A DNA stretch of 64,000 nt from Sphingomonadales bacterium (GCA_004173185.1 SEFZ01000023.1:1-64000), one strand, 5' to 3'; shown: positions 9,360 through 19,646, counted from the first letter of the stretch. A program made the numbers and translations. Notes: generated from the sequence alone by a model not told the origin.

Positions 9360-10961
9360 TCAGTGCCCTGCCGCCGCAGGATCATTTTCCATCTTGCCGT
9401 CTGGTTTCCTGAGCAGCACGACAAGCGGCACGCTGATCGCGGTTACGATCGCCATTGCCCAATAATCGTTGAGATAGGCGATCATCGCCGCCTGGCGGTT
9501 CACTTCGGCATCGATCATCGCGATTACGGTCGTGCCGGTAGTGCCCAGCGCCTGAGCGATCGTGTCCATGCCGTTGAGCGTGCCCGAGGTGACATGCTCC
9601 CCCAGATATTGGTGGCTCGTCTGGATATTGCGCGCCAGCATTGCCGTGACGATCGAGATGCCCACCGATGCGCCGATGCTGCGCGACAGGTTGAGCAGGC
9701 TCGCCGCTTCGGTGCGGTATTGCGGGGGCAGCCCGGCAAAGGCGAGGCCGTTGAGCGGCATGAACACCAGACCAAGGCCAAGGCCCTGGATGAAGCCCGA
9801 GATGATGAAAGGCGTGCTGCCCATCACCAAGGTCCATTGCGACATTTCCCACAGCGAAGCGGCCGCGATGGTCAGGCCGATGCCGACCGACCAGCGCGGA
9901 TCGAACCAGCCGCGCGCAATCATCTGCGAACCAAACAACATGGTGAGCAGCACGCCCAGACCGCGCGGCATCAGCAGCAGCCCGGCATCGAACACCGAAT
10001 AGCCATAGAGCGTCTGGAGCATCGGTGGCAGCAGCGCCATCGTCGCCATCATCACCAGCCCGATGACGAGCATGAAGAAGATCGCGGTGATGAGGTTGCG
10101 ATTGCCCCACAAAGCGCGCTCGAACATCGGGTTCTTCGCAGTGAACATATGCACCACGAACATCCACAGCGCGATGACCGCGGCGAGCATCTCGATCCAC
10201 ACTTCGGTGGACGAGAACCAGTCCTTCTCCTGCCCGCGATCGAGCATCAGCTGGAGCGACGCGATGCCAATCGCCAGCAGCGAAAAGCCAAGTATGTCGA
10301 ACTGGCGCTTGCGGATCGGCTTGCTTGGCAGCAGCCACCACAGGATCGCAAACGTCACCACGCCCACCGGAAGGTTGACGTAGAACACCCAGCGCCAATC
10401 GAAATTGTCGGTCAGATAGCCGCCGATCACTGGCCCCATGATCGGCCCGATCATGATGCCCATGCCCCAGATCGCCATCGCCTTGGGCTGGTCCTTGGGC
10501 GCGTTGATGTCGAGCATCACCGTCTGGCTGAGCGGATTGAGGAACGCTGCGGTGATCCCCTGGAGAATGCGGAACGCCACCATCTCTTCGAGGCTCGTGG
10601 CCGCGCCGCACATCGCCGATGCGACGACGAAGCCGACGGTGGAGATCAGGAACAGATTGCGCGAGCCCACCCGGTCGGAGAGCCAGCCGGTGATCGGGAT
10701 CGCGATGGCCGATGCGACGATATAGCTGGTCAGCACCCAGTTGATCGTGTCGCGCGTCGCGCCGAGCTGTGACTGCATGTGCGGGATCGCGACGTTCGCG
10801 ATCGTCGTGTCCAGGATCTGCATGATCGTCGCCATCATGACGCCGAGGGTCAGCAGCCCCTTATATTTTACCGGAAGCGCAGCGCCGCCGTCCGGGGCTG
10901 GGGCTGGGGGCAAAGCGGGTCCCGCCTCCGCCCCGGCGCTGCCGGTGGCTGCCGTCGCCAT
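9360..10961 (-). CDS. emrB: DHA2 family MFS efflux transporter (EmrB-like)
   Basis: 14-TM DHA2 type; LDTTIANVAIPHMQSQLGATRDTINWVLTSYIVASAIAIPITGWLSDRVG. Confidence 0.92.
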   Translation of the reverse strand: MATAATGSAGAEAGPALPPAPAPDGGAALPVKYKGLLTLGVMMATIMQILDTTIANVAIPHMQSQLGATRDTINWVLTSYIVASAIAIPITGWLSDRVGSRNLFLISTVGFVVASAMCGAATSLEEMVAFRILQGITAAFLNPLSQTVMLDINAPKDQPKAMAIWGMGIMIGPIMGPVIGGYLTDNFDWRWVFYVNLPVGVVTFAILWWLLPSKPIRKRQFDILGFSLLAIGIASLQLMLDRGQEKDWFSSTEVWIEMLAAVIALWMFVVHMFTAKNPMFERALWGNRNLITAIFFMLVIGLVMMATMALLPPMLQTLYGYSVFDAGLLLMPRGLGVLLTMLFGSQMIARGWFDPRWSVGIGLTIAAASLWEMSQWTLVMGSTPFIISGFIQGLGLGLVFMPLNGLAFAGLPPQYRTEAASLLNLSRSIGASVGISIVTAMLARNIQTSHQYLGEHVTSGTLNGMDTIAQALGTTGTTVIAMIDAEVNRQAAMIAYLNDYWAMAIVTAISVPLVVLLRKPDGKMENDPAAAGH

Positions 10962-10962
10962 G

Positions 10963-12069
10963 TTACTTGCACGGTCCTTCGAAGATCACCTTCACGTCGG
11001 ACGAGAGCCCGGCGATCATCTCGCGCGGGGCCTTGTCGTCGATCGCGATGCGCACCGGCACGCGCTGGGTGACCTTCACCCAATTGCCGTTGGCGTTCTG
11101 CGCGGGGAGGATCGAGAAGGTCGATCCGGTGCCCGCACCCAGCGATTCGACATGGCCCTTCAGCTTCAGGTGCGGATAGGCATCGAACTCGACGATCGCG
11201 CATTGGCCGACCCGCATGCGGTCCAGATCGGTTTCCTTGAAGTTGGCATCGACCCAGGCCGGCTTGTTCGAAACGATCGTTACCGCGGGCAGACCACTAA
11301 CCATCTGCTGGCCGACCTGCAGGCTCTTGGTCTGGCTGATGATGCCGTCGCTCGGCGCGCGCACTTCGGTGCGGCTGAGGTCAAGCTGCGCCTTGGCGAG
11401 CTGGACCCGCGCGGCGGCAAGCTGCGGGTTCTCGCCGATCGAGCCGGTCGAGAGCTTCGAGCGTGCCTCGGCGGCATCGGCCGCTGCGCGGTTGATAGCG
11501 GCGCGGGCCTGTTCGAGGCCGTGCTCGGACTGTTCGAGGCGGGCGCGGGTGGTGAAGCCCTGCTTCATAAGCGCTGTCTGGCGCGCAACATCTTGCTGCG
11601 CCGCCAGCAGCGTATCGCGCGCAGCCTGCATATCTGCCCCGGTGCCGGCATAGCTGGTCTGGAGCGTCTGAACGTTGACCTGCGCGGCGGCGATGGCTGC
11701 CTGCGCCGAAGCGACAGCGATGCGATAAGGCTCGGGATCGACGCGGAACAGCACGTCGCCGGCCTTGACGACCTGGTTCTCCTTGACCCCGACAAAGATG
11801 ATGCGCCCGGCAACGTCGCTCGAAACCGATACCTTGTCCTGCTGGACATACGCGTTGTCGGTCGAAATCGAATTGCCGCCGGTGAAGTAGAAATAGCCGA
11901 CGATCGCGAGCAGGATCGCAGGCACGCCGAACATCAGCAACGGGCGCAGCCAGCCGCGCTTCGGCTTTTCAGTCGTGATTTCGGCTTCGGGCGCGGTGGT
12001 TGCGGCAACCGGCTCGGCCATTGGCGCATCCTCGGGCTGCTTCTCGATCTTCGAATTGGCGTCAGCCAT
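10963..12069 (-). CDS. emrA: HlyD family periplasmic adaptor (EmrA-like)
   Basis: STDNAYVQQDKVSVSSDVAGRIIFVGVKENQVVKAGDVLFRVDP; directly upstream of the DHA2 pump. Confidence 0.92.
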   Translation of the reverse strand: MADANSKIEKQPEDAPMAEPVAATTAPEAEITTEKPKRGWLRPLLMFGVPAILLAIVGYFYFTGGNSISTDNAYVQQDKVSVSSDVAGRIIFVGVKENQVVKAGDVLFRVDPEPYRIAVASAQAAIAAAQVNVQTLQTSYAGTGADMQAARDTLLAAQQDVARQTALMKQGFTTRARLEQSEHGLEQARAAINRAAADAAEARSKLSTGSIGENPQLAAARVQLAKAQLDLSRTEVRAPSDGIISQTKSLQVGQQMVSGLPAVTIVSNKPAWVDANFKETDLDRMRVGQCAIVEFDAYPHLKLKGHVESLGAGTGSTFSILPAQNANGNWVKVTQRVPVRIAIDDKAPREMIAGLSSDVKVIFEGPCK

Positions 12070-12508
12070 TGGCGGCCTCTTTGTCTTCTTGGGTGTGGGT
12101 CAAATTTGCGCGGATTACGTTGAGCGATCCGACCAACTCGTCGCGCTGTTTCGGGCTCAGCCCGGTAAGCGCACCTTCAAACATATGGGTGGCGACGTTG
12201 TGGAGATCGTCGAGCACCGGCCGGGCCTTGTCGGTCAGATAGATTAGCCAGGCACGGCGATCGGCGGGATCGCGGCGGCGCTCGACCAGCCCGGCATCCT
12301 CCAGCCGATCTATCATCCGGCAGGCGGTAATCGGCTCGACCTCAAGCTCCTCGGCCAGCTGGCCCTGGTTCAGCCCCTCGCGGCGCTGCAGGATTTTGAG
12401 CGTGCGCCATTGCGGGCCGGTCGCGCCGCTGCTGCGCGCGCGCTCATCGAAACGGCGGCGCATCAGGCGCGAGACATCGCTCATCAGGAAGCCTAGAGTC
12501 TCGGTCAT
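12062..12508 (-). CDS. MarR family transcriptional regulator
   Basis: LKILQRREGLNQGQLAEELEVEPITACRMIDRLEDAGLVERRRDPADRRAWLIYLT; overlaps the emrA-like start. Confidence 0.92.
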   Translation of the reverse strand: MTETLGFLMSDVSRLMRRRFDERARSSGATGPQWRTLKILQRREGLNQGQLAEELEVEPITACRMIDRLEDAGLVERRRDPADRRAWLIYLTDKARPVLDDLHNVATHMFEGALTGLSPKQRDELVGSLNVIRANLTHTQEDKEAANG

Positions 12509-12593
12509 AGCGCGCACATAATAAGCATAGTTATCAATTGCAATCCGCAACCAGATTGCGTTGTGCGGCGCAGCAATTGCATCGGAGGCAAGC

Positions 12594-13037
12594 GTGAGCG
12601 AGGAAATGACCGGCGGGTGCCAGTGCGGGCGGGTGCGTTACCGCGTGACCATCGAGAATGATGACGCCTATCTTTGCCATTGCCGAATGTGCCAGCGCGC
12701 CACCGGCGGCGTTTCGATAGCGTTCAAGGGCGTGAAAAAGGCGGACGTGGCGTGGAATCGCCCGCCCGACATCCATGCCTCGTCGCCGATCGCCGAGCGC
12801 GGCTTTTGCCGGGAATGCGGCACGCCGCTGACCTTTGCCTATCCGGACAGCAAGACCATGGACCTGACCATCGGCAGCTTCGATGCGCCTGAGCGCTTCA
12901 AGCCCACCCACCATTTCGGCGTGGAAAGCTGGCACCCCCAATGGCTCGACACCAAAGCCCTGCCGACCTATCGAACCGACGAACACAAGCCGCTTGTCGA
13001 TCGCTGGACCGAGGCGACGGGCGCGATGCCGGAGTGA
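12594..13037 (+). CDS. GFA family (glutathione-dependent formaldehyde-activating-like) protein
   Basis: GGCQCGRVRYRV...CHCRMCQRATGGV...GFCRECGTPLTF cysteine motifs; GTG start at 12594. Confidence 0.9.
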   Translation: MSEEMTGGCQCGRVRYRVTIENDDAYLCHCRMCQRATGGVSIAFKGVKKADVAWNRPPDIHASSPIAERGFCRECGTPLTFAYPDSKTMDLTIGSFDAPERFKPTHHFGVESWHPQWLDTKALPTYRTDEHKPLVDRWTEATGAMPE

Positions 13038-13039
13038 CC

Positions 13040-13786
13040 ATGAAGACCGAGCGTTTCAAAAGCACCGATGGCGTCGAACTGGCCTGGACCGAGACGGGTG
13101 AGGGTAGGCCGGTGGTGCTGATCCATGGCTATTTCTCCACCGCGGCGGTGAACTGGATCAAATACGGCCATGCTGAAAAGCTGGCCGCCAGGGGCTTTCG
13201 CGTGATCATGCCCGATCTGCGCGGGCATGGCCTGAGCGACAAGCCGCATGACGTGGCGGCCTATCCTGCCGATGTGCTGATGCGCGACGGTTTCGCGCTG
13301 ATCGAGCATCTCGGGCTCACCGATTATGATCTGGGCGGCTATTCGCTGGGCGGGCGCACGACGCTGCGGATGCTGGTCAATGGCGCGACCCCGCGCCGCG
13401 CCGTGCTTTGCGGCATGGGGCTGGCGGGGCTCACCCACACGCAGGGTCGGGGCGATTATTTCCGCCGGGTGCTCACCAATCTCGGCAGCTTCGAGCGCGG
13501 CAGTTCCGAATGGATGACCGAGGCGTTCCTAAAGACGACCAAGGGCGACCCGCAGGCGCTGCTGAATATCCTTGAGACGTTCGTGGACACGCCTGAGGCG
13601 GAGATCGCGGCCATTCAAGTGCCAACGCTTGTCGTCACCGGCGTGGACGATGACGACAATGGATCGGGCGAGGCAGTCGCGGAACTGCTGCCGCACGGCA
13701 GTTTCCAGTCGGTGCCGGGCAATCATATGAGCGCGGTCACCCGGCCCGAATTGGGCGATGCGATCGCTGATTTTCTGAGCGCATAA
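13040..13786 (+). CDS. Alpha/beta hydrolase
   Basis: PVVLIHGYFSTA...LGGYSLGGRTTLRML, C-terminal GNHMSA histidine. Confidence 0.9.
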   Translation: MKTERFKSTDGVELAWTETGEGRPVVLIHGYFSTAAVNWIKYGHAEKLAARGFRVIMPDLRGHGLSDKPHDVAAYPADVLMRDGFALIEHLGLTDYDLGGYSLGGRTTLRMLVNGATPRRAVLCGMGLAGLTHTQGRGDYFRRVLTNLGSFERGSSEWMTEAFLKTTKGDPQALLNILETFVDTPEAEIAAIQVPTLVVTGVDDDDNGSGEAVAELLPHGSFQSVPGNHMSAVTRPELGDAIADFLSA

Positions 13787-13873
13787 CCGCAATCCTTCAT
13801 CCCGGCGAAAGCCGGGATCTCACGGCGGCTCCAGCCCCGTCCTCGCTGCACGCAATCCGGGATGACGGTCTGG

Positions 13874-13998
13874 CTTGCAATGTAGGATTTGGCCTGCTTG
13901 GCTGAGAGCGCTTCATGCTCTGGCGGCACTGGCGCAGGCTCTTTGAGATCACCGGTCCGAACGGCCCTTGGTCAGTGCGAACATTTGGGAACATTCGC
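13874..13998. repeat. Copy A of a 125-bp intergenic repeat (second copy at 35313-35437)
   Basis: Begins CTTGCAATGTAGGATTTGGCCTGCTTGGCT and ends CAGTGCGAACATTTGGGAACATTCGC; same length and same ends as copy B. Confidence 0.85.
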
Positions 13999-14246
13999 GC
14001 GGGCAGCGGTGCTTGACGGGTGTTCGAGCGGCGCGCAGTCTCGCGCAAATCAAGAATCCTCAGAGGCTCCCCCGATGATCCGTACCGCCATCTCGACGCT
14101 GGTGCTGGCCGCCGCTCTGGAAGGGGGCCGGGGCATCGCTGCTCTTTCTACGGCAACAAGGAAGTCCGCGCGTCCAAGCCAAGGCTATAAACAGAATAAG
14201 GGTCAGCCCAAGGGCTGGTAAGACTGAATCAACAGGGAGTTCGATA

Positions 14247-14987
14247 ATGATCCGTTACGCAATTGCCGCTGCGCTGATGATCGCGCCGGCCAGCGCCCTC
14301 GCGCAGACCGCCCCCACGCCGGTGACGGTCGAGATTGTCGCCGCGGGCGAAGTGACCGTTCCGGCGCAGCGTTTCCGCTTCTCGGTAACGCTTTCCGCCA
14401 AGGGCGAAACCGAGGATGCCGCAAAGGCGAAGCTGGCGGCAGAGCGGGCGAAGTTCGTCCAGTCGATGGCCGCGTCAAACATCCGCGAGTCGCTGCCTAG
14501 CGCGGGGCCGGGCGACAATTCGTTCATGAGCCTGTTCGCCAGCATGGCGGGGCGCTCGAAGCCGACGGTCAGCCTCGATACGTTCAGCGAAGATCCGGAC
14601 GCGAAGCCCGAAGCGACCGCCCGGGAGACGGTCCAGTTCGATGCGCCGTCACGCGCAGCGGCAATGGGGGCACGCAAGGTGGCCGAGGCATCGGGCGGCA
14701 CCTCGGCCGACGAAGTGATCGGCCTGCTCGACGATTATGCCGGGGCATCGGCCAAGGCCAAGGCGGACGCGCTGGTCAAGGCACGTGCGCAGGCTGCTGC
14801 TTACGGCGATGCGCTGGGCCTGCGTTCGGCAGCAATAACCCGCATCAGCGAGAAGCAGGATATCATCGGCGGTACGATGAACCTCATCACTCAGGTCGTC
14901 GGCATGTTCGCGCCAAAGTCCGGCACCGAGACCAACGACGTGACCATCCGCGAGACGCTGACGGTGGAGTTCAAGCTCTCGCGTTGA
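14247..14987 (+). CDS. SIMPL domain (DUF541) periplasmic protein
   Basis: Signal peptide plus PVTVEIVAAGEVTVPAQRFRFSVTLSAKGETEDAAKAKL. Confidence 0.8.
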   Translation: MIRYAIAAALMIAPASALAQTAPTPVTVEIVAAGEVTVPAQRFRFSVTLSAKGETEDAAKAKLAAERAKFVQSMAASNIRESLPSAGPGDNSFMSLFASMAGRSKPTVSLDTFSEDPDAKPEATARETVQFDAPSRAAAMGARKVAEASGGTSADEVIGLLDDYAGASAKAKADALVKARAQAAAYGDALGLRSAAITRISEKQDIIGGTMNLITQVVGMFAPKSGTETNDVTIRETLTVEFKLSR

Positions 14988-14998
14988 TCTGTGGTCGC

Positions 14999-15030
14999 TG
15001 CGTCATCCCGGTGTTTGCCGGGATGACGCA
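14999..15030. repeat. REP-like palindrome between convergent genes
   Basis: TGCGTCATCCCGGtgtttgCCGGGATGACGCA; related palindromes at 13797, 26326 and 40801. Confidence 0.75.
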
Positions 15031-15056
15031 GGGGGCGATCAGCGGAACGGGGACGA

Positions 15057-16496
15057 TCAGCGGAACGGCGGCTCGTTGAACGCGCGCAGCTTGCGGCTGT
15101 GCAGCTTGGCGCCTTCGCGGCGGAGCTCCTCGCAGGTCTCGATACCGATCTTGAGATGCTCGGCGATGGCGCGCTCGTAAAACAGATTCGCCTGACCGGG
15201 CAGCTTGAGTTCGCCGTGGAGCGGCTTGTCCGAAACGCAGAGCAGCGTCCCATAGGGCACGCGGAAGCGATAGCCCTGTGCGGCAAGCGTGGCGCTCTCC
15301 ATATCGACGCCAACCGCTCGGCTGAGCGAGAAGCGCAGCGCGGATTGCGAATAGCGCAGCTCCCAGTTGCGATCGTCGGTCGTGACGATCGTGCCGGTGC
15401 GCAGCCGCCGCTTGAGTTCGTCGCCCGTCTGGCCCGAAACCGTTTCCGCAGCCCGAGCGAGCGCGAGCTGGACTTCGGCAATCGCCGGGATCGGGATTTC
15501 GGGCGGCAGCACATCGTCCATGATGTGATCGTCGCGCAGATATGCGTGGGCGAGAACGTAATCGCCGATCCGCTGGCTAGGGCGCAGACCGCCGCAATGG
15601 CCGATCATCAGCCATGCCTCGGGCCGCAGCACCGCAAGGTGATCGGTGATCGTCTTGGCGTTGGACGGGCCGACGCCGATGTTGACCAGAGTGATGCCGG
15701 TGCCGTCGGCCGCCATCAGGTGATAAGCGGGCATCTGGTGCCGCCGCCATGCCGAACTGTCGTTGAGCAGGCGATCGGTATCGTCGCCTGCCTCGATCAG
15801 GATGCCGCCTGCGCCGGAGACGCTGGTGAAGCGGCTGCCTTCGCCCAGCTGATCGACTGCCCAGCGGACGAACTCGTCGACATAGCGGTGATAGTTGGTG
15901 AACAGGATATATTGCTGGAAATGCTCGACCGGCGTGCCGGTATAGTGCCGCAGGCGGGCGAGCGAGAAATCGGTGCGCAGCCCGTCGAACAGCGCCAGCG
16001 GGCGGACGTCGTCGGTCGAAACCCATAGTCCGTCGGCAATCTCGTCGCCGATATGCGCGAGTTCGGTGGCGGGGAAATGCCGCGCCAGCTCGGTGACCGT
16101 GATCTGCTCCATGCTCTGGATGTGGCTGGGATCGAGGACGTAGGGAAAGGGGATTTCCTGCCGCCCGGTGACGGCATGGACCTCGACGTCATAGTCTTCG
16201 ATCAGGAAAGTGAGCTGCTCGGTCAGATAGTCCGCGAACATTGCGGGCTTGGTGACGCTGATGCGATATTCGCCTTCCTCGACCAATCGGCCGAAGGAGC
16301 GCGGAGGCACCGGACGGTCAATCCCGCCACGATACGTGATGCGCAATTCGGGATAGGCGAAGCTGCCATCGGTGCGATCTTCGGGATCGGGCGCAACGCC
16401 CTCGCTGATGTAGCGGGTGAGCGCAGCACGAAGGCGCTCGATCGAGGCACAATAGAGGCGGTCGAGCTGGGCGACGATGTCAGAAGCTTGGGTCAT
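15057..16496 (-). CDS. amn: AMP nucleosidase
   Basis: FQQYILFTNYHRYVDEFVRWA...GVGPSNAKTITDHLAVLRPEAWLMIGHCGGLRPSQRIGDYVLAHAYLRDDHI. Confidence 0.93.
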   Translation of the reverse strand: MTQASDIVAQLDRLYCASIERLRAALTRYISEGVAPDPEDRTDGSFAYPELRITYRGGIDRPVPPRSFGRLVEEGEYRISVTKPAMFADYLTEQLTFLIEDYDVEVHAVTGRQEIPFPYVLDPSHIQSMEQITVTELARHFPATELAHIGDEIADGLWVSTDDVRPLALFDGLRTDFSLARLRHYTGTPVEHFQQYILFTNYHRYVDEFVRWAVDQLGEGSRFTSVSGAGGILIEAGDDTDRLLNDSSAWRRHQMPAYHLMAADGTGITLVNIGVGPSNAKTITDHLAVLRPEAWLMIGHCGGLRPSQRIGDYVLAHAYLRDDHIMDDVLPPEIPIPAIAEVQLALARAAETVSGQTGDELKRRLRTGTIVTTDDRNWELRYSQSALRFSLSRAVGVDMESATLAAQGYRFRVPYGTLLCVSDKPLHGELKLPGQANLFYERAIAEHLKIGIETCEELRREGAKLHSRKLRAFNEPPFR

Positions 16497-16580
16497 CTAC
16501 GAGGGCTAATGCGCCCAGATGACGCTGGCAAGACCCCCGGGCCGCTCTCTGAGAGGACCGGGGACCTGCCGATATGCGAT

Positions 16581-16859
16581 TTACTTTTTCTTGGGTGCCG
16601 GCTTCGCGGGCTCGCTGCCGCCCAGATGGGTCGCGGCGTAGACCGCTCCACCTACCGCTGCGGCGGCGCCCGCTGCGATCGCGGCGGCCGCGACGGGATG
16701 CTCTTTCACAGCTTCGACAGTCGCGTCGACTGCGTCACTGATCGCTACCTGCGCGGTTTCGAACAAGGACTTCGCAGTTTCCAGCGCACTATCGATCGCG
16801 CCTTCGGCTGCTGCAACGGTTTCGGTGGTGTTATCAGTGGGTGCGGTGTCGGTGACCAT
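16581..16859 (-). CDS. Hypothetical small Ala-rich protein with one TM segment
   Basis: 92-aa ORF with a KEHPVAAAAIAAGAAAAVGGAVY C-terminal segment. Confidence 0.55.
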   Translation of the reverse strand: MVTDTAPTDNTTETVAAAEGAIDSALETAKSLFETAQVAISDAVDATVEAVKEHPVAAAAIAAGAAAAVGGAVYAATHLGGSEPAKPAPKKK

Positions 16860-16931
16860 GGTAGAATTCCCTTCCAGAATGACTGGAAATCAACTCCACC
16901 ATGGCCCGCCGGTTCCGTTACGTGCCCGTGA

Positions 16932-17414
16932 TTACAGCTTACCGAGCATATAATCAGCCGAGCTGACGTCGAATTGGCCCGGAGCCTCGACGTTGAGCTG
17001 CTCGACCACGCCATCATTGACCACCATCGAGAAGCGCTGGCCGCGATTGCCCATGCCGAACTTCGACCCGTCCATCGTGAGGCCAACTGCCTCCGGGAAC
17101 GCGCCATTGCCGTCTGCGAGCATCGTCACCTTGCCTTCGACGCCCGATGCCTTGCCCCATGCGCCCATCACGAACGCGTCGTTGACGGCGGTGCAGGCGA
17201 TCTCGTCCACACCCTTGGCCTTCAGCTCATCGGCCTTTTCGACGAAGCCCGGCAGGTGCTTGGCCGAGCAAGTCGGGGTGAATGCACCGGGGACCGAAAA
17301 GATAGCGACCTTGCGGCCCGCGAAATATTCCTCCGAACCGACCGGCTCAGGGCCAGCTTCGGTCACCTTGATGAACGTCGTGCTCGGAATGCGTTCGCCA
17401 ACCTGGATCGTCAT
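16932..17414 (-). CDS. Peroxiredoxin (Prx5-type)
   Basis: MTIQVGERIPSTTFIKVTEAGPEPVGSEEYFAGRKVAIFSVPGAFTPTCSAKHLPGF. Confidence 0.93.
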   Translation of the reverse strand: MTIQVGERIPSTTFIKVTEAGPEPVGSEEYFAGRKVAIFSVPGAFTPTCSAKHLPGFVEKADELKAKGVDEIACTAVNDAFVMGAWGKASGVEGKVTMLADGNGAFPEAVGLTMDGSKFGMGNRGQRFSMVVNDGVVEQLNVEAPGQFDVSSADYMLGKL

Positions 17415-17513
17415 ATCAGTCTCTCCTCAAAAATACTTGTAGCTCCAATCGGCATGCGCGACGGCTTTTTCAAGCGTGGCGGAGCCGAAACGAGGCGAGT
17501 AAGTTGTTGAGCA

Positions 17514-18074
17514 ATGGATTCGCCACCTTTCCTCACCGGACAATTCCTACTCGCGATGCCCGGCATCGGCGATCCCCGCTTCGAACGCGCCGTCATCGCG
17601 ATGTGCGCGCATGACGATGAGGGCGCGCTGGGCATCGGAATCGGCGAGACGATCGAAGGGCTGAGCCTCCACGATCTCTTCCGCCAGTTCGATATCGAGC
17701 CCGGCGATGCGCCCGACGCGGCGGTGCATTTCGGCGGACCGGTCGAGCCCCGGCGCGGCTTCGTGCTGCATTCTACCGATTGGGACGGGCAGGACACGGT
17801 CGACGTCGGCGGGCGCTGGGCGCTCTCGGGCACGATCGACGTGCTGCGCGCGATTGCCGAGGGGAAGGGGCCTAGCCAATGGCTGGTCGCGCTCGGCTAT
17901 GCTGGCTGGGGCGAAGGGCAGCTCGATGCCGAAATGACCCGGCATGGCTGGTTCAACACCGAATCGACGCCCGGCTTGCTGTACGATGTCGATGCCGAGG
18001 ATCGCTGGGTCGTCGGCTTCGCAGGCGCGGGGATCGATCCCCGGATGCTGGCGAACAGCGCGGGAACCGCCTGA
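17514..18074 (+). CDS. YqgE/AlgH family protein
   Basis: FLTGQFLLAMPGIGDPRFERAVIAMCAHDDEGALGIGIGETIEGLSLHDL. Confidence 0.93.
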   Translation: MDSPPFLTGQFLLAMPGIGDPRFERAVIAMCAHDDEGALGIGIGETIEGLSLHDLFRQFDIEPGDAPDAAVHFGGPVEPRRGFVLHSTDWDGQDTVDVGGRWALSGTIDVLRAIAEGKGPSQWLVALGYAGWGEGQLDAEMTRHGWFNTESTPGLLYDVDAEDRWVVGFAGAGIDPRMLANSAGTA

Positions 18075-18137
18075 AAAATACCCTCTCGCATTTGTACGAG
18101 TTAGCGCTAACATTCTGCCAAAATAGCAGGAGGGGAT

Positions 18138-19646
18138 ATGAGGCATTTGCTTGCCGCGCTGGCGCTGTTCGCCGCGCCCGCCACCGCGCAGACGGTTGGC
18201 GTGTTCCAGAACCATGCCGATATCGGGGAGGTCTACACGCCCGGCAGCGTGACGCATGCCGATGGCAGCTACCGGATCACCGCGAGCGGCGCGAATATCT
18301 GGGGCACGAAGGACGCGTTCCATTATGCCTGGACGCAGAAGTCGGGCGATTTCCACATCGCCGCCGACATCGCCTGGGAAGGCAAGGGCGTTGATTCACA
18401 CCGCAAGGCCGGGCTGATGATCCGCCAGAATGCCACGCCCGGATCGCCTTATGCCGATGTGATGGTACATGGCGATGGGATGACCGCGCTGCAATATCGC
18501 GAGGTTCAGGACGGGCCGACCTGGCAGATCATCTCCGCCGTCTCGCACCCCAAGCGGGTGCGGCTGGAGCGCGAAGGCGATTATGTGTGGTTCTCGGTCG
18601 CGGGCGCGGACGGCGTGCTGCGCCATGCCGGCGGCAATTACCGGATCGCGTTTCAGGCACCCTATATGGTCGGCCTCGGCGTCTCTGCGCATAATGACAG
18701 CGTCACCGAAACCGCGACCTTCTCAAACGTCGAGATGAAAGTGCCGAGCCTCGCTTACGTGCCGGACACGGGATACCCGGCGAAGGTCGAGAGCAGTCTT
18801 GAGGTGATGGAGGTAAGCGGCATCCAGAGCCGCCGGATCGTGCGCACCTTCGATGGCAAGATCGAAGCGCCCAATTGGACACGCGATGGCAAGGCATTGC
18901 TCTACAATGGCAGCGGCAAGATCTGGCGCGTGCCGGTCGAGGGTGGCGAACCGGTGGCGATCGATACCGGCAAGCACATCAAGAACAATAATGACCACGG
19001 CATCTCGCCCGATGGCACGCAATTGATCATCTCGGATCAGATCGAGGCGGATAATCTCTCGCGGATATTCGTGCTGCCGATCGGTGGCGCTGCGACCCCC
19101 AAATTGGTCTCCAGCTATCCCGATGCGCGGTCTTACTGGCATGGCTGGTCGCCCGACGGGAAGACGGTCGCCTATGTCTATGTCCACACCACCAACGGCG
19201 CGTACGACATCTACACGCGCAACATCGACGGTACGGATGAGAAGCCGCTGATCGTCGGGCCGGGGGTGGACGATGGCCCCGAATATTCGCCCGATGGCAA
19301 ATATATCTATTTCAACTCGACCCGCAGCGGCGCGATGCAGATCTGGCGCGCTAACGCCGATGGCTCGAACCCCGAGCAGCTTACGCACGACCCCAATTTC
19401 CGCGACTGGTTCCCGCATTTCTCGCCCGACGGGAAATGGATCGTGTTCATCTCGTTCGGACTCGATGTCGCGCTGACCGATCATCCGCCGAACCGCGATG
19501 TGATCCTGCGCATCATGCCGGCGGACGGCAGTGCGCCGCCCAAGGTGCTGACGCGACTGTTCGGTGGGCAGGGGACAATCAACGTGCCGAGCTGGTCGCC
19601 GGATGGGAAATCGATCGCGTTCGTGAGCTATCGGATGGTGCGCTGA
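18138..19646 (+). CDS. Exported TolB-like/PD40 beta-propeller protein with N-terminal concanavalin-like region
   Basis: Signal peptide; repeated SPDGK motifs typical of PD40; N-terminal GKGVDSHRKAGLMIRQNATPGSPYADVMVHGDG. Confidence 0.8.
   Translation: MRHLLAALALFAAPATAQTVGVFQNHADIGEVYTPGSVTHADGSYRITASGANIWGTKDAFHYAWTQKSGDFHIAADIAWEGKGVDSHRKAGLMIRQNATPGSPYADVMVHGDGMTALQYREVQDGPTWQIISAVSHPKRVRLEREGDYVWFSVAGADGVLRHAGGNYRIAFQAPYMVGLGVSAHNDSVTETATFSNVEMKVPSLAYVPDTGYPAKVESSLEVMEVSGIQSRRIVRTFDGKIEAPNWTRDGKALLYNGSGKIWRVPVEGGEPVAIDTGKHIKNNNDHGISPDGTQLIISDQIEADNLSRIFVLPIGGAATPKLVSSYPDARSYWHGWSPDGKTVAYVYVHTTNGAYDIYTRNIDGTDEKPLIVGPGVDDGPEYSPDGKYIYFNSTRSGAMQIWRANADGSNPEQLTHDPNFRDWFPHFSPDGKWIVFISFGLDVALTDHPPNRDVILRIMPADGSAPPKVLTRLFGGQGTINVPSWSPDGKSIAFVSYRMVR

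Noticed and set aside
9132-10772. 546-aa plus-strand ORF opposite the DHA2 transporter
   Set aside because: Compositionally biased (His/Arg/Asp) and overlaps asd and the transporter; antisense artefact.
13977-13998. Alphaproteobacterial LexA box (GAAC-N7-GAAC) in the 125-bp repeat
   Set aside because: The spacing here is GAAC-N6-GAAC, one base short, and neighbouring genes are not SOS genes.
13797-14048. Small protein on the minus strand of the 125-bp repeat (RMFPNVRTDQGPFGPVISKS), similar to 35365-35571
   Set aside because: Differences between copies are not concentrated at third codon positions and copy B has an early stop, so I treat it as a non-coding repeat.
14075-14221. Short ORF MIRTAISTLVLAAALEGG...GQPKGW
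   Set aside because: Signal-like start but no coherent mature protein; may be a frameshifted remnant; not supportable as a gene.
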